Positions 47,206 to 57,528 of a stretch of DNA of 64,000 bases are shown one piece after another. The notes under the pieces are model-generated. The model had not been told where the DNA came from and ran no database searches. It saw only the letters and a program-made list of their open reading frames with translations. Both the position numbers and the translations under genes were made by a program. The first letter of the stretch is position 1. The number at the start of each line of letters is the position of its first letter. Source of the stretch: Puccinia triticina (taxonomy: Eukaryota; Basidiomycota; Pucciniomycetes; Pucciniales; Pucciniaceae); the NCBI RefSeq assembly GCF_026914185.1, contig NC_070561.1, forward strand, positions 2,294,001-2,358,000, read 5' to 3'.

Positions 47206-47944
47206 AATGAGGGGTGAATGTTTAAGAAGATCTAACTCTGCTGAAGGCAATATCCTTGAGACAGACACATATTAGACTAGATTCCATTCTGAAGAATACA
47301 CTAATTTTCCTGCCTAACTGAGGCAAATGGAAGAATGCAATGATTGATGATGATTGATTGATGGGGTTGATAATTGTAATTTCTGAAGGTTGTGAATGAT
47401 TTGAAGTTGAATGACTGAATTTCTGAGTATCTGAATATATATTGTAGAGTTCTGTGAAGAGAAGTTGAAGTCCAGAGAAGTTGATAAGTTGTCCAAAGAA
47501 TATTCTTGCTCAAATTGAGTGGTTTCTGAGCTGCCATGTGTTGGAAGAAATTGATTATAATGGTGAATGAATGACTGTTTGAATTGATGGTTCAATAATT
47601 CTTAGAATACATGGTGAAGATGATGAGGAAATTCCAGTATTGAGGTGGTTGGATGTCCAGTAATTGCCATGGGATGGTAAGGAATGATAATGGATGATTA
47701 GATTGATTTTTTTTTTTTTGGAGGAGTGAATTATTGATGGATGAATCCTGGGGAATAAATCCCTCCTCCTCCCAGGAGGAATCATTGATAATGGTCTTTT
47801 ATTTCAACATTTCTACGAAAAAAAACCTTGAATTTTGTCCAGATGAGGAATGGAACCTGGGTCCATGCGCGTGTGCTGTCGCAAGAGGGGTCCTGATGTC
47901 TGAGCAGGAGCTCCGTGCGGGAGGCGCGCATGCGGACTGACGAA
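47206..47944. other. Ty3-B 3' internal region, no gene seen
   Basis: AT-rich with TTGATTGATGG-type repeats and a poly-T run at about 47707. Short ORFs only. Confidence 0.45.
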
Positions 47945-48780
47945 AAGAAAAGTAGGAAATGGTCGACCTGTATCTTCGGAACGGCTCGATGAAATTTCTT
48001 GAACCCGAGTCCATTCGAAAGATACAATTCTCTAGATTAAAATGGTATATACTAATTATTTTTAAGGGTTGAGTATTGATTGTGTAGGGCCGGTTAAAGA
48101 TCCAAGCGAAATCGGCGGGCGCGCATAGTAGTAACACCGCGTAAATATAAGGCGATATGTTTTCGGGTATAACTTGGATTTCCGTCAATGAAAAGTTCTA
48201 ATTCCGGGCTCATTAGAAAGGCAAGAAGGAGAGGATGAATAGACAACCGATCAATATTAAAGATTAATTCGGCCGATGGGCAGCCGTGAATGCTGAATGA
48301 AAACCGTAAATGAGTCCGTGGAAATACTAGGGGAACTTTGAGCGCGTATAACTTTTGAACCACTCGATAGGATGAGCTGGAACCGAGTTCAAATGAAAGG
48401 CAAGATCGGAAAGATCCATTCTGAAACCGGGAATATTAATTTTGTGACCGGCCGAGGGGTTGTTGAAGCCGTTCAGAGTATCAACATGATTTCCCGCGGT
48501 TTTCATCGTATAGAAGTTGAAAGAAAATGAATACATGATGAAATAATCTTAAGGTAACGCCAAGGAGCTGTCCGATTGGACTCCTGAAGCTGGCAATTCG
48601 ACTGAAAAAGGTTATAAGCGAAAAGAACGACGTGAAAGCGATCCAAGAGCAATCCAAGAATTAATTAAACTGGGTCGAACACCAGAGTCAATATTAAAAA
48701 AATGAAAGAGAATCCGCGCCAAACGATTCTGAGCAGTGAAGGCGTCCATCGTGACGTCATAATATGAATAAGAAGTGGTA
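47945..48780. repeat. Diverged tandem repeat, about 180-bp unit, upstream of the Ty3-B antisense gene
   Basis: At least three copies (about 47960, 48160 and 48340) share TATAACTT or TATCTTCGGAACGGCTCGAT-like starts, a GAGTYCATTCGAAAG or CATTAGAAAGGCAAG middle, and ATTAAT...GGCCG ends. Highly diverged, with no coding sense. Confidence 0.55.
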
Positions 48781-48841
48781 TCTATAAGGCCCTGGTCGTC
48801 GGCCAACGGGACAATCCCGTTATTGCTCTACCTCATCCACA

Positions 48842-49697
48842 ATGATTTCGTCCAGCGCTACGTCCACGCCTTCATCGCCACAAGAGATCCTTGAACCATT
48901 GTTAGAGTACTCGTCCAACACCTCTATTTCCTCATCGCAGCTTGATGAAGAAGCCGTAATTTGTCCCAGCCATGAGTTCCCGTTCTCGATTCGACAAGCG
49001 CATTCGTTTGTCAACAACGTCCCCGTATACAATGCTTTTGCAAGAGATAGCTTTAAACCAGAAGAAGTGGATGCTCTTCGCCATTATATCCAGCAAGGAC
49101 TCCTCGCCTTCGCTCGTGAGGACCTCGACGACCCAGTAGCGGCTCGCAACGCCCGTCTCCGGTTATACAGCCGATTTCACGACGCCTTTACACATGTATG
49201 TCGAGTGGATTCTGTATGTATATAACAAAAAGGACTAGAAGAAGGATGATATAATACTAATACTTTAATCCCTGATTTGTTAGATGGATTCTCATTCTAT
49301 AATTGATGCCATGGTAGCAGAGACTGAGGAAAGGAATGCCCTGGAGTTGTTAAGGGTGAGGGACCAAGTGGAAGAGGAGGAAGATGGTTGGAGGGTAGAA
49401 GCAGAAATGGAGAGGATAAGAGCTGAGGGTAAGTTCTATTTTTTATTCTTTATTGAGGATTTTTACTAATGTTATGCTTTAATTTTCTTTTGATGTCTTT
49501 TGAATTTATTTTTATTTTTATTTTATTTTTTATTTTTAGATAAGGAGAAGGGAAAAGAGAAGGAGGAAAGTGAAATGGAAGAGGGTGATGTAGTGATAAA
49601 AGAAGAAGAGGTGAGCTTTTGATTTTTATATTTACTTATTTTATTTGAGAGTGTTTTGAGACTGATTTATATATTTCTGATTTGTTTATAGATTTGA
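48842..49697 (+). CDS. Antisense, intron-containing gene inside Ty3-B (unknown acidic protein)
   Basis: Exons 48842-49195, 49284-49428 and 49540-49610, and a last exon starting about 49692 that ends at once (TGA). Splice sites are strong and in phase: GTATGT...TTGTTAG, GTAAGT...TTTTTAG, GTGAGC...TTTATAG. The product is about 190 residues. A Ser-rich N-terminus is followed by a folded-looking middle (HEFPFSIRQAHSFVNNVPVY, then RDSFKPEEVDALRHYIQQG), then a highly charged Glu/Lys/Arg coiled-coil tail. I recognise no family. It lies between pol and the 3' LTR, opposite to gag-pol, so its introns are not spliced from the element's genomic RNA. The last exon choice is uncertain. Confidence 0.6.
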
Positions 49698-49785
49698 TTT
49701 TATTTTGTTTTTATGTTATTTGTGTAAGAAGATGAGAAAGAGAGAAGAGAAGAGAAATGAATTGATTATTCCTTATTTATTATTT

Positions 49786-52700
49786 TTACCTAGAGTGGTA
49801 TTCCTTGACATGAGCTGCAGCAAACCTTCTGGCTAATTCTGTGCCATCCAATTCTTCCAAGATGTAAGATCCTCCTGGGTTTTGAGCCTTGATTCTGTAA
49901 GGGCCATTCCATTTATTTTCAAAGAGCTTGCCAAACTGAGAGTCCAAAGATTTATTATACACTACTACTAATTGACCTTTCTTTAGTGGCTGCCTTGATG
50001 TTTTCTTCTTGTTCCAATAGTCCACAGAGTTCTTCCTGGAATCCATAAGCTGCTGGTGTGCTTGCTGCAAGATGGTATCCCTGTTTTCAAGCTGCTGAGT
50101 CCTAGCCAATAAAAGATCCTGAGTTGATTCTACCTCTGACCAATCCACTCCAAAGAAGGTTTCCAATTCTAGGTCAATGGGTAAGATGGGGGGCTGTCCA
50201 AGAACTAGCTCATAAGGTGAGTAACCAGTTGATCTCTTGGTGGAAATTCTGTCTGCAAATAAAACTAAAGGTAAATAATTCCTCCACTTCTTGCCTTCTT
50301 TTCCACAGAGCTTGACCAAGGTATCCTTAATTGCCTGATGTCCTCTTTCTACCATACCATTTGCTTCAGGATAATAAGGGGTGGTGACTTTGATTTTGAT
50401 TCCAGATTCCAGAAGGGATTTTTGAAATTGTTGTCCAAATTCAGAGCCTCCATCCACTGTGACTGACCAAGGGGCTCCATATCTGTAGATCCAGTTGTCC
50501 AAGAACCACTGAGAGATTTTCTTTGCCTGAATCTTTTCTAGTCCAACTGCCTCTACCCATCCAGAAAGGTCATCTCTTGCAATTACCAGGTACTTCCATT
50601 TGCCAGCTTTGATGTGAACTGTATCCAAACTGACTCTTCCAAAGATGGTTGCTGCTCCTGTAGGTTTCTTGGGTTCCATTGGCAATTTTGAACTCCTCTT
50701 CTGGCAAGCTTCACAAGACTTAACCCACTTGGTAACACCTCTCTTGAGACCTGGCCACCAAAATCTGAGTTTAATTCTTCTGTAGGTTTCAGCAATACCT
50801 CTGTGGCCTAAGGATTCATGAAGGGAATTGAGGATGGATTTCTGAGCTGAAGGAGAGGTGACTACTATCTGGGAGAATGGTTTGTTGATCCTGTGCAAGA
50901 CTCCATTGGAAAGGAAAAATTTGGCTGATTTGTGCAAAATTTGCTTGAATTCCAGGCTGCTGCATCCTGGAGGTTTGTTCATGGTTGAAAGGTATTCCTG
51001 GAGATGCTTCCAAATTCCTTGCTGCAAGTTACTTACCCCCTCCCCCAACTGAGCTGATGTCCCCAGAAGCAGGCCAAAAGAAGAATGTTTAGTTCCAAAT
51101 CCAGGGTGAGGTTTGATCCAGGTTTCATCTTCATCAAAGCTAGGACAATCATCTTCATCAGAATCAGGGGGTCTTCTTGAAAGTCCATCAGGTAAGGTGA
51201 AAGTTTTTCCAGGAGTGTGAACAAGGTCATAGGAGAATAACTGAATAAATCCAATCCATCTGTTCATAGGGGCATTGGGAAGTGAAGGGTTGTTGATCAT
51301 TCCAATAAGGCACTGGGCATCCACTCTAAGTTGAAAATGTTGACCCCACAGTTTGGTTTGAAGCTTCTTGAGGATCTTGGCAACACCACAGAGTTCTAAT
51401 TTGGATTGTGAGTACTTTGATTCCCTGGGTGAAAAGACTACTGACTCATATAACACAGGCCTATCCATTCCATCAGAATCCTGTTGAGTAAGTACAGCAC
51501 CTGCAGCAATAACACTGGAGTCCACTGAGAGTTTGATTAAGCCAGCATCAGGTCCATAGTCCAATTTCTTCAGGGTGATGTCAGTTCCAACAATCCTCTT
51601 GAGGTCTTCAAAGGCATCCTGGCAATCTTCAGTCCAATCCCAAGAGTAGTCTTTTCTGGTGAGTCTTCTGAGTGGAGCAGTGATGGTTGAGTAATTTTTG
51701 ATGAACATTCTAACATATACACAGATACCTAGGAATCCTCTGACATCTGAAGGAGTGGTGGGAGTTGGCCAGGTTTCAATCTTGTTGAGCTTCTTGATGG
51801 ATATCCTTCTTCCTTCCTTACAAACCACATGGCCAACCAGATCCAGGGCAGGTACACAGCAAGCAAATTTCTTCCCAGAGATAGTGAGTCCAGCTTCTTC
51901 AATCCTGAAAAGTATCCTCTCCAAAGTAATGGCATATTCATACATAAATCTTCTGATCTGGGGGTTTTCCTTTAGAGTTTCTTCATTGTAGTCAGAGGTT
52001 GGTCCTTTTATACCTCCATCATCCACAAAGATACCCATATGCTGAGGTAATTCATCCTGGAGTATCCACATCATTTGGGCCTGATATACTGCAACTGAAT
52101 TGGTGGCTCCTTGGGGTAATCTGGTAAGTTGAAATCTTCCAAGGGGTGTTTCAAAGGTGGTTAAAGGTCTGGATTCTGGAGCTAATTCTCTTTCATCATA
52201 TCCTCCCATGATATCACCTAGTCCATAGCAAGCCCTTCCAGTGAATGATTCAATGAGTTCCTCTGTCTTTGGTGGTAGTCCAGCGTCCTTAATGGTGACT
52301 TTGTTGAGTTTCTGAAGGTCATGTACAATTCTGAGCTTACCATCCTGCTTCTTTACACAAAATATAGGGCTGGAATAACTGGAAAAGGATTGTTCATAGA
52401 GGCCAGTGCTGAGTCTTTCCCTTACCAATTCTATAACCTGGTCTTTGATGGGTGCAGGGATTGGAATTGGTTTCTGTTGCCAAGGTTCATGGGGAATGAC
52501 TGGAATGATATAAGGTTGTCCATAGGTGTGTTTAAGAAGGCCTCTTTCTGTTTCTACAAAAGCCAAAGCACCTTGTCTAATCACAATTACCCATACTAGT
52601 AGGAGATATTCTTGAGGAGAGAGCCATCCAGGAGGTCCAAAGTTGATGAGGTCCAGCCTTTCTTGGGTAATCTTGGAGGTAGGAATGAATGGTGGGGGAA

Positions 52701-52914
52701 AAGGGTTCAAAGGAGTGAGGTAAGGATCCCTGGAGAGTGGTGGCCTTGATAAGGGAGGGTTGAGAGATAATGGCATTGGTTGGTTTACTGGTTTTATTTT
52801 TTTTAGAGTTGATTTATACTTTGCTGAATGAGTGACTACAGTTTGTTGCTTTTGGTTATTTTCCAGGGTTGCAGTTGTAAGAGAGGGGAACTGAAAACCT
52901 GGTCTTAATCTAAA
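49786..52914 (-). CDS. Ty3-B Pol: RT, RNase H, integrase
   Basis: Open from the -1 shift site to TAA at 49786, about 1040 residues. RT has TRLPQGATNS and polymerase motif FVDDGGIKG (near 52010). RNase H has SVDSSVIAAGAVLTQQ. The integrase HHCC region has GHRGIAETYRR with CEACQKR. All three DDE acids are present (LDTVHIK, TVDGGSEF, MVERGH). A C-terminal GPY/F module (KWNGPYRI) ends the protein with no chromodomain. No disruption seen. Confidence 0.95.
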   Translation of the reverse strand, partial: FRLRPGFQFPSLTTATLENNQKQQTVVTHSAKYKSTLKKIKPVNQPMPLSLNPPLSRPPLSRDPYLTPLNPFPPPFIPTSKITQERLDLINFGPPGWLSPQEYLLLVWVIVIRQGALAFVETERGLLKHTYGQPYIIPVIPHEPWQQKPIPIPAPIKDQVIELVRERLSTGLYEQSFSSYSSPIFCVKKQDGKLRIVHDLQKLNKVTIKDAGLPPKTEELIESFTGRACYGLGDIMGGYDERELAPESRPLTTFETPLGRFQLTRLPQGATNSVAVYQAQMMWILQDELPQHMGIFVDDGGIKGPTSDYNEETLKENPQIRRFMYEYAITLERILFRIEEAGLTISGKKFACCVPALDLVGHVVCKEGRRISIKKLNKIETWPTPTTPSDVRGFLGICVYVRMFIKNYSTITAPLRRLTRKDYSWDWTEDCQDAFEDLKRIVGTDITLKKLDYGPDAGLIKLSVDSSVIAAGAVLTQQDSDGMDRPVLYESVVFSPRESKYSQSKLELCGVAKILKKLQTKLWGQHFQLRVDAQCLIGMINNPSLPNAPMNRWIGFIQLFSYDLVHTPGKTFTLPDGLSRRPPDSDEDDCPSFDEDETWIKPHPGFGTKHSSFGLLLGTSAQLGEGVSNLQQGIWKHLQEYLSTMNKPPGCSSLEFKQILHKSAKFFLSNGVLHRINKPFSQIVVTSPSAQKSILNSLHESLGHRGIAETYRRIKLRFWWPGLKRGVTKWVKSCEACQKRSSKLPMEPKKPTGAATIFGRVSLDTVHIKAGKWKYLVIARDDLSGWVEAVGLEKIQAKKISQWFLDNWIYRYGAPWSVTVDGGSEFGQQFQKSLLESGIKIKVTTPYYPEANGMVERGHQAIKDTLVKLCGKEGKKWRNYLPLVLFADRISTKRSTGYSPYELVLGQPPILPIDLELETFFGVDWSEVESTQDLLLARTQQLENRDTILQQAHQQLMDSRKNSVDYWNKKKTSRQPLKKGQLVVVYNKSLDSQFGKLFENKWNGPYRIKAQNPGGSYILEELDGTELARRFAAAHVKEYHSR

Positions 52915-55349
52915 AAATTTACCAGTCCAGAATTGGAAGGTATGCTGGTTTCCCACTTCTGATTACTGGGGAGTATGATTGGAACCAAAAAAGTCTGACC
53001 AGCTGAATCCATGATTGAAAGTGCTTCTCCTCTGGCTCCATTGTAGTTGATGTTAGCTGAGACATCCATCAAGAAAGGATTTCCAATAATCATCTGAACT
53101 GGTCCTTTGGCTACCCAGAAATGAACTGTCCTGACTACTTTCCCAATGGTTACCTCCACATCTTCAGCAATTCCAGGTATATCAGTAAGGTGACCTCCAA
53201 TTCCTTTGAGCTTCATAGATTTAGCAGTGAGTACTAATCCAAGTTTATGTGCAAGAGTTTCAGGAATAATGTTGACCATAGAGCCAGTATCCAAGAGTGC
53301 TTGATGTTTCTCTCCTCCAATAGTGATGGTGATGTACCCAAGAGGACAGGAATAGTGAGTAGTGGGTGACTCCTGTGCTGGTTCTTCTTCATCCTCCATG
53401 TCTGTGAAGTTTGCTGATTTGACACCATCTAATGGGACTCTTCTGTTGGTGATCTTCTTCCTGATACAGTCAGTAACTCCTGGTGATATAGCAAAGATTT
53501 CTCCAAAGGCCAACTCTATCTTTCCTGCAGTCAACATCCTACTAGCCACTTCTTCTTCAATTCCTGGGTATTCCTTGGCCAAGGTCTTTTCCAAATAGGT
53601 CTTCTTAACTGGTTTGTCCTTAGGTGCAGTGGTTGAATCCTTGTCCTTATCCTGGAATCTGACTTGAGGGGAGCCTTTAGAAGCAGGGGATTTGGAAGCA
53701 CTAAGAGTGGGGGGCTGGGCCATGTGAAGTAATTCCTCTGTATCCATGTCCATTAGGTCCTGTTTCTCCTTCCTGATCCTTTTGTCTGACTTGGCTGTTT
53801 CCTCCTCATCCTGATCCTTAGAATTGTTTCTGGTCCTCTTTCCAAGGTCTGCTTCATAACTATGGGCTTGATAATAGGCTGGGTCCTCCTCTAATTGGCC
53901 AAAAGAAGATGTGAGCTTAGTTTTAGAGTACTCTTCCACTGGGGTTCTGATTGGCCTGCTTGGAATCCATGGAATAACTGATTTGTCTGGAAGTTTGTAA
54001 TCTCTTCCATCCTTGATAACAGCACCACTAGACATGTCCTGGGAAAGTTGAGAGCAGCTGTTGGTTCCATGGGTTTCCTGGTGACAATAATAACATTTGA
54101 ATGGCCAGGTCCTAGCAGGTTTGTCCATGTGGGGAGGTAGTCCTTTGCCAGCAGTGAGAGATGCAAGTTGTTTGGTAAGGAGTTCCACTTGTTTGTCCAG
54201 AGAAGTAGAAGCAGTAGGGGCAGCTCCCTGAGTAGCAGGTGTGGGTTTGGAGGTCCTAGGTGAGTTGTCCAAAGTGAATTTCTCTTCTGCCCTCCATTCA
54301 GTCCTTCTGTTGACCACTGATCTTGAGTAAACTTCCTGGTGAATGTAGGTAAGAAGAGTTTCAGTGTCTGGCAAGATATCACCTCCATCCTTTGAGGCTA
54401 GCATTTGATTGTCCTTCATCAAGCTCCTAGTAACCCTTTGATCCAGATCCTTGTGAAGAGTTTCCAAAAGAAGGTGTCTAAATTCCTCCAGGCTGGTACT
54501 GTACCCCATTCTTACCAAGTAGTGAGTGATGGTTTCAAACTTGTTTCTGAATGTGTTGAAGGTTTCCAAGGTGCTGATTCCTCCATCCTGAGCTGATTTG
54601 TAGACTAGTTTCCTGAGATCCTCCCTGGTATATCTGACTAATGGCTGAGAGGTTCCAAATCTGGTGAGTAACTGTTTCTTCAGGGTTTCCCAATCCAAGT
54701 TTTCATGGCCTGACATGTCTTCCACTTCATCCTTAAGGTCCAACCCTTTGATAAAAGCAATGATTTGTCCAGCCAGTTCCTTAGAGTTAGCACCATCATC
54801 TCTTCCAGCACTTTCATACCTTCTAATGAATTTCTCCACAGGCATGTTGGTTCCATCAAAGAAGAGCTCCTTGTCCATGAGTTTGATCTTTACTCCTCTG
54901 CTGACAGGATCCTGATACCTAGGCATAGCTGGTTCCTTATTTAAAAAGTGAGTGTTGGACCTGGTGGAGTGTGTTGAGTCGTCCCTTTGGCTCTGGAACC
55001 TGGGAAAGCGGGGTGGAGGTGCCTCTAAATCTTCTGAATCTTCTGAAGGCTGATTGGTATCTCTATATCCTATGTATCTAGGAATACCAGAAGTCTGAGG
55101 TCCAAATGGAGGTCTGTAAGAACTGGAGTTGACTTGTGGAGTAGAAGGAACCTGAGGATCTGGAGCATTGGAAGAAGCCTGTGGACCTGGACCAGTAGAA
55201 GAAGGTTGGTAACTTGGACCAGTAGGAGGAACCTGAGTCTGACCAGCATTGGAAGTGGTGGAGTCCTGAACTGCAGCATTACTGGATGGATCCACTGGAG
55301 GGTAAAGACTGGGAGCAACATTGGTGTTGGGGGATCCTTGGGCAGACAT
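52905..55349 (-). CDS. Ty3-B Gag-protease (814 residues)
   Basis: Start MSAQGSPNTN at 55349. A Ser/Pro/Gln-rich N-terminus is followed by a Ty3-type capsid region (KFIRRYESAG, DWETLKKQLLTRFG), a CCHC knuckle CYYCHQETHGTNSC near 54085, and an acidic KR-rich linker. The aspartic protease has LLDTGSMVNII near 53290 and IIGNPFLMD near 53080. The frame stops at 52905, six bases after the slippery heptamer. Uninterrupted. Confidence 0.95.
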   Translation of the reverse strand: MSAQGSPNTNVAPSLYPPVDPSSNAAVQDSTTSNAGQTQVPPTGPSYQPSSTGPGPQASSNAPDPQVPSTPQVNSSSYRPPFGPQTSGIPRYIGYRDTNQPSEDSEDLEAPPPRFPRFQSQRDDSTHSTRSNTHFLNKEPAMPRYQDPVSRGVKIKLMDKELFFDGTNMPVEKFIRRYESAGRDDGANSKELAGQIIAFIKGLDLKDEVEDMSGHENLDWETLKKQLLTRFGTSQPLVRYTREDLRKLVYKSAQDGGISTLETFNTFRNKFETITHYLVRMGYSTSLEEFRHLLLETLHKDLDQRVTRSLMKDNQMLASKDGGDILPDTETLLTYIHQEVYSRSVVNRRTEWRAEEKFTLDNSPRTSKPTPATQGAAPTASTSLDKQVELLTKQLASLTAGKGLPPHMDKPARTWPFKCYYCHQETHGTNSCSQLSQDMSSGAVIKDGRDYKLPDKSVIPWIPSRPIRTPVEEYSKTKLTSSFGQLEEDPAYYQAHSYEADLGKRTRNNSKDQDEEETAKSDKRIRKEKQDLMDMDTEELLHMAQPPTLSASKSPASKGSPQVRFQDKDKDSTTAPKDKPVKKTYLEKTLAKEYPGIEEEVASRMLTAGKIELAFGEIFAISPGVTDCIRKKITNRRVPLDGVKSANFTDMEDEEEPAQESPTTHYSCPLGYITITIGGEKHQALLDTGSMVNIIPETLAHKLGLVLTAKSMKLKGIGGHLTDIPGIAEDVEVTIGKVVRTVHFWVAKGPVQMIIGNPFLMDVSANINYNGARGEALSIMDSAGQTFLVPIILPSNQKWETSIPSNSGLVNFLD
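52911..52917 (-). promoter_or_regulatory. Predicted -1 frameshift site TTTTTTA (Ty3-B)
   Basis: The frame reads AAT TTT TTA GAT TAA, so T TTT TTA is in the correct slippery register with a stop two codons on. The -1 frame continues as open pol. Same heptamer and register as Ty3-1. Confidence 0.82.
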
Positions 55350-55555
55350 GATTGAAACAGGTAAGTTGAATCTAAACCTGAAGAGTGTTGAAGGTTGATA
55401 ATGGAGATGCTGATAGTGTTATTGTTGTTTGAAGTTGATTCTAAAAGCAGGAGGTTGATTTATAAAGAAAGGAGTATGAGGATGTGTAGGTAAAAGTAGT
55501 ATGTAGCTGATGGTAAGAGTGTTACTAGAGCTGAAGATATCTGAAGTATAGAAAG

Positions 55556-55573
55556 GCCACTGTTGGGACACCA
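55556..55573 (-). promoter_or_regulatory. Ty3-B primer-binding site
   Basis: Two bases after the 5' LTR the element reads TGGTGTCCCAACAGTGG, with the TGG expected opposite a tRNA CCA end. I could not name the tRNA. No extension beyond about 18 nt as in Ty3-1. Confidence 0.6.
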
Positions 55574-55575
55574 CT

Positions 55576-56539
55576 TGTGGAACTACTCAAGGGGGAGAAT
55601 AGAGCTTGGAAGGGAAATGGATAGCAACACTAGTACTAATGTAAGCTATGCAAGGGTGCTGATGAGGCTGCCTTCCTGACTAATGCTGAGGGGATGAGAG
55701 TAACACTAAGAAAAAGAAGAAAAAGGTGTGGCTGATTTCTGCTTGATCTTAGGAGCTAGTACTATGAGCTTTAACTACTGACTACTGAGGGTAAGAGAGT
55801 TTGGAGGAGTGATGAGAGAGGGGAATGCAATGGCAAGGTTTAATGGCAAGGGGTTGATGAGAATGGGCACTTATAATTTCTGTATCTAAAATTATCTATA
55901 ACTTCTGCATAAGGTACAAGTGAGGGGGGAAAGACAGTTCTTATATGAAGGAAGGATGAGCACAGACAATAAGGAGTTCTGGCTATGAGAATGAAGGTTG
56001 TACAAATGAGGAAGAGTGATGTGAACATAGTAACAGTATGTAATGATGAGCAATGCTGAAAGGGGAATGCTGGTTATGGGAATAAAAGAATGTACTAATG
56101 GGGAAGAGTGATGAGAACATAGTAACTACTTGTAATGATGAGCACTACTGAAAGAGGTAAGCACAGATCCAATGATGTAATGTGTACAATAGGCATAGTA
56201 CATAATGAGAAATGTATGTAAAGGGTTTAGTATGTGAGAATAAATATGTAAAAGGAATTTACTGTAATGATTCAAGTAGGTTACTAATGAAATGAGTATT
56301 GTAACTAATGAAGAATGTAGGTTGTCTGTAAGTCTTATATCCTTATATAACTACTGAACCATTGAAGATAAGGGGGTACTATGTACGAGTGACTATAGGT
56401 GAAATTTGGCGTAGAATCTGAATATGCAATAATAATGAAGTATTTGTGAAGGGTTATGGGGGAAATGGGAAATGTAATGATGAATGTATGTAAAGAAAAG
56501 CAATAAAACACTACTTATGGTTTGGAATGGAGCACCACA
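55576..56539 (-). repeat. Ty3-B 5' LTR
   Basis: 964 bp, by eye identical to 45913-46876. Confidence 0.95.
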
Positions 56540-56723
56540 CCGCGCAAGTCTAGTTCCCGAGTATCCGATAACAACACAAAGTTGGGTTCCCGGCCAGACC
56601 CCCACTTGTGAGAATAAAAGCTGGTTAGTTGGTGGAGAATGTCCGCTAACCGCCTCCTTCAAGAATATTGATGTCTGGGCTGTGTGATTGTCAGTAACTC
56701 GGCTCCGCACTGCTACTTTCCGC

Positions 56724-57302
56724 TGTGGTGCTCCATTCCAAACCATAAGCAGTATTTTATTGCTTTCTTTTACATATATTCATCATTACATTGAACATTT
56801 CCCCATAACCCTTCACAAATACCTCATTATTATTGCATATTCAGATTCTACATCAAATTTCACATATAGTCCCTCATACATAGTATACCCTTATCTTCAA
56901 TGGTTCAATAGTTATAGAGGATATAAGACTTACAGATAATCTACAGTCTTCATTAGTTACAATACTCAATTCATTAGTAACTTACTGGAATCATTACAGT
57001 ACATCCCTTTTACATAATTACTTTCACATACTAAAACCTTTACATACATTCCTCATTATGTACTATGGCTATTGTACACATTACATCATTAGATCTGTGC
57101 TTACCTCTTTCAGTAGTGCTCATCATTACAAGTAGTTACTATGTTCTCATCACTTTTCCCCATTAGAACATTCTTTTATTCCCATAACCAGCATTCCCTT
57201 TTCAGCATTGCTCATCATTACATACTGTTACTATGTTCACATCACTCTTCCTCATTTTTACAACCTTCATTCTCATAGCCAGAACTCTTCATTGTCTGTG
57301 CT
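56724..57302 (+). mobile_element. Truncated LTR of the Ty3-B family, opposite orientation
   Basis: Begins TGTGGTGCTCC right after CCGC (56720-56723) and matches the Ty3-B LTR U3 end inward for about 580 bp with several percent divergence. It then stops abruptly at the gag fragment, with no second TSD. Confidence 0.85.
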
Positions 57303-57508
57303 CAATCCCAACCACGATTGTGTTTTGGCTGGTCTTGACGAAGAACCTTCACCGTTTTCTGCAATTACTGTGTCTCCGCTGTCCAAGTCGCCTGATCCAA
57401 TCTGAGCTTCTTCGTTGCCTGGAGTAAAGAATTCACCTTCCAAAGGGTTCATTCAACGTTTCCGCGCAAGTCTAGTTCCCGAGTATCCGATAACAACACA
57501 AAGTTGGG

Positions 57509-57526
57509 TTCCCGGCCAGACCCCCA
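57509..57526 (-). promoter_or_regulatory. Ty3-A primer-binding site
   Basis: Two bases after the LTR the element reads TGGGGGTCTGGCCGGGAA. A second copy lies at about 56587-56604. The tRNA was not identified. Confidence 0.55.
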
Positions 57527-57528
57527 CT

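Larger units (their letters stand above)
45913..56539 (-). mobile_element. Ty3-B, apparently intact Ty3/gypsy retrotransposon (10627 bp)
   Basis: Two 964-bp LTRs (45913-46876 and 55576-56539) that I could not tell apart by eye, and a perfect 4-bp duplication CCGC (45909-45912 and 56540-56543). An uninterrupted version of the target sequence is present at about 57455-57480. Both ORFs (814 and 1056 residues) are open with all catalytic motifs. A 2.9-kb region between pol and the 3' LTR holds an antisense gene. This is the best candidate for an active element here. Confidence 0.95.
56540..57528 (-). repeat. Rearranged 5' region of Ty3-A (duplicated leader, LTR end and gag start)
   Basis: 56540-56606 leader and 56607-56723 LTR end match 57465-57650. 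57303-57452 is the first 50 codons of gag, also present at 45750-45899. Between them lies the inverted LTR-B fragment. The block reads as two tandem Ty3-A 5' ends joined by a deletion. Confidence 0.75.
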
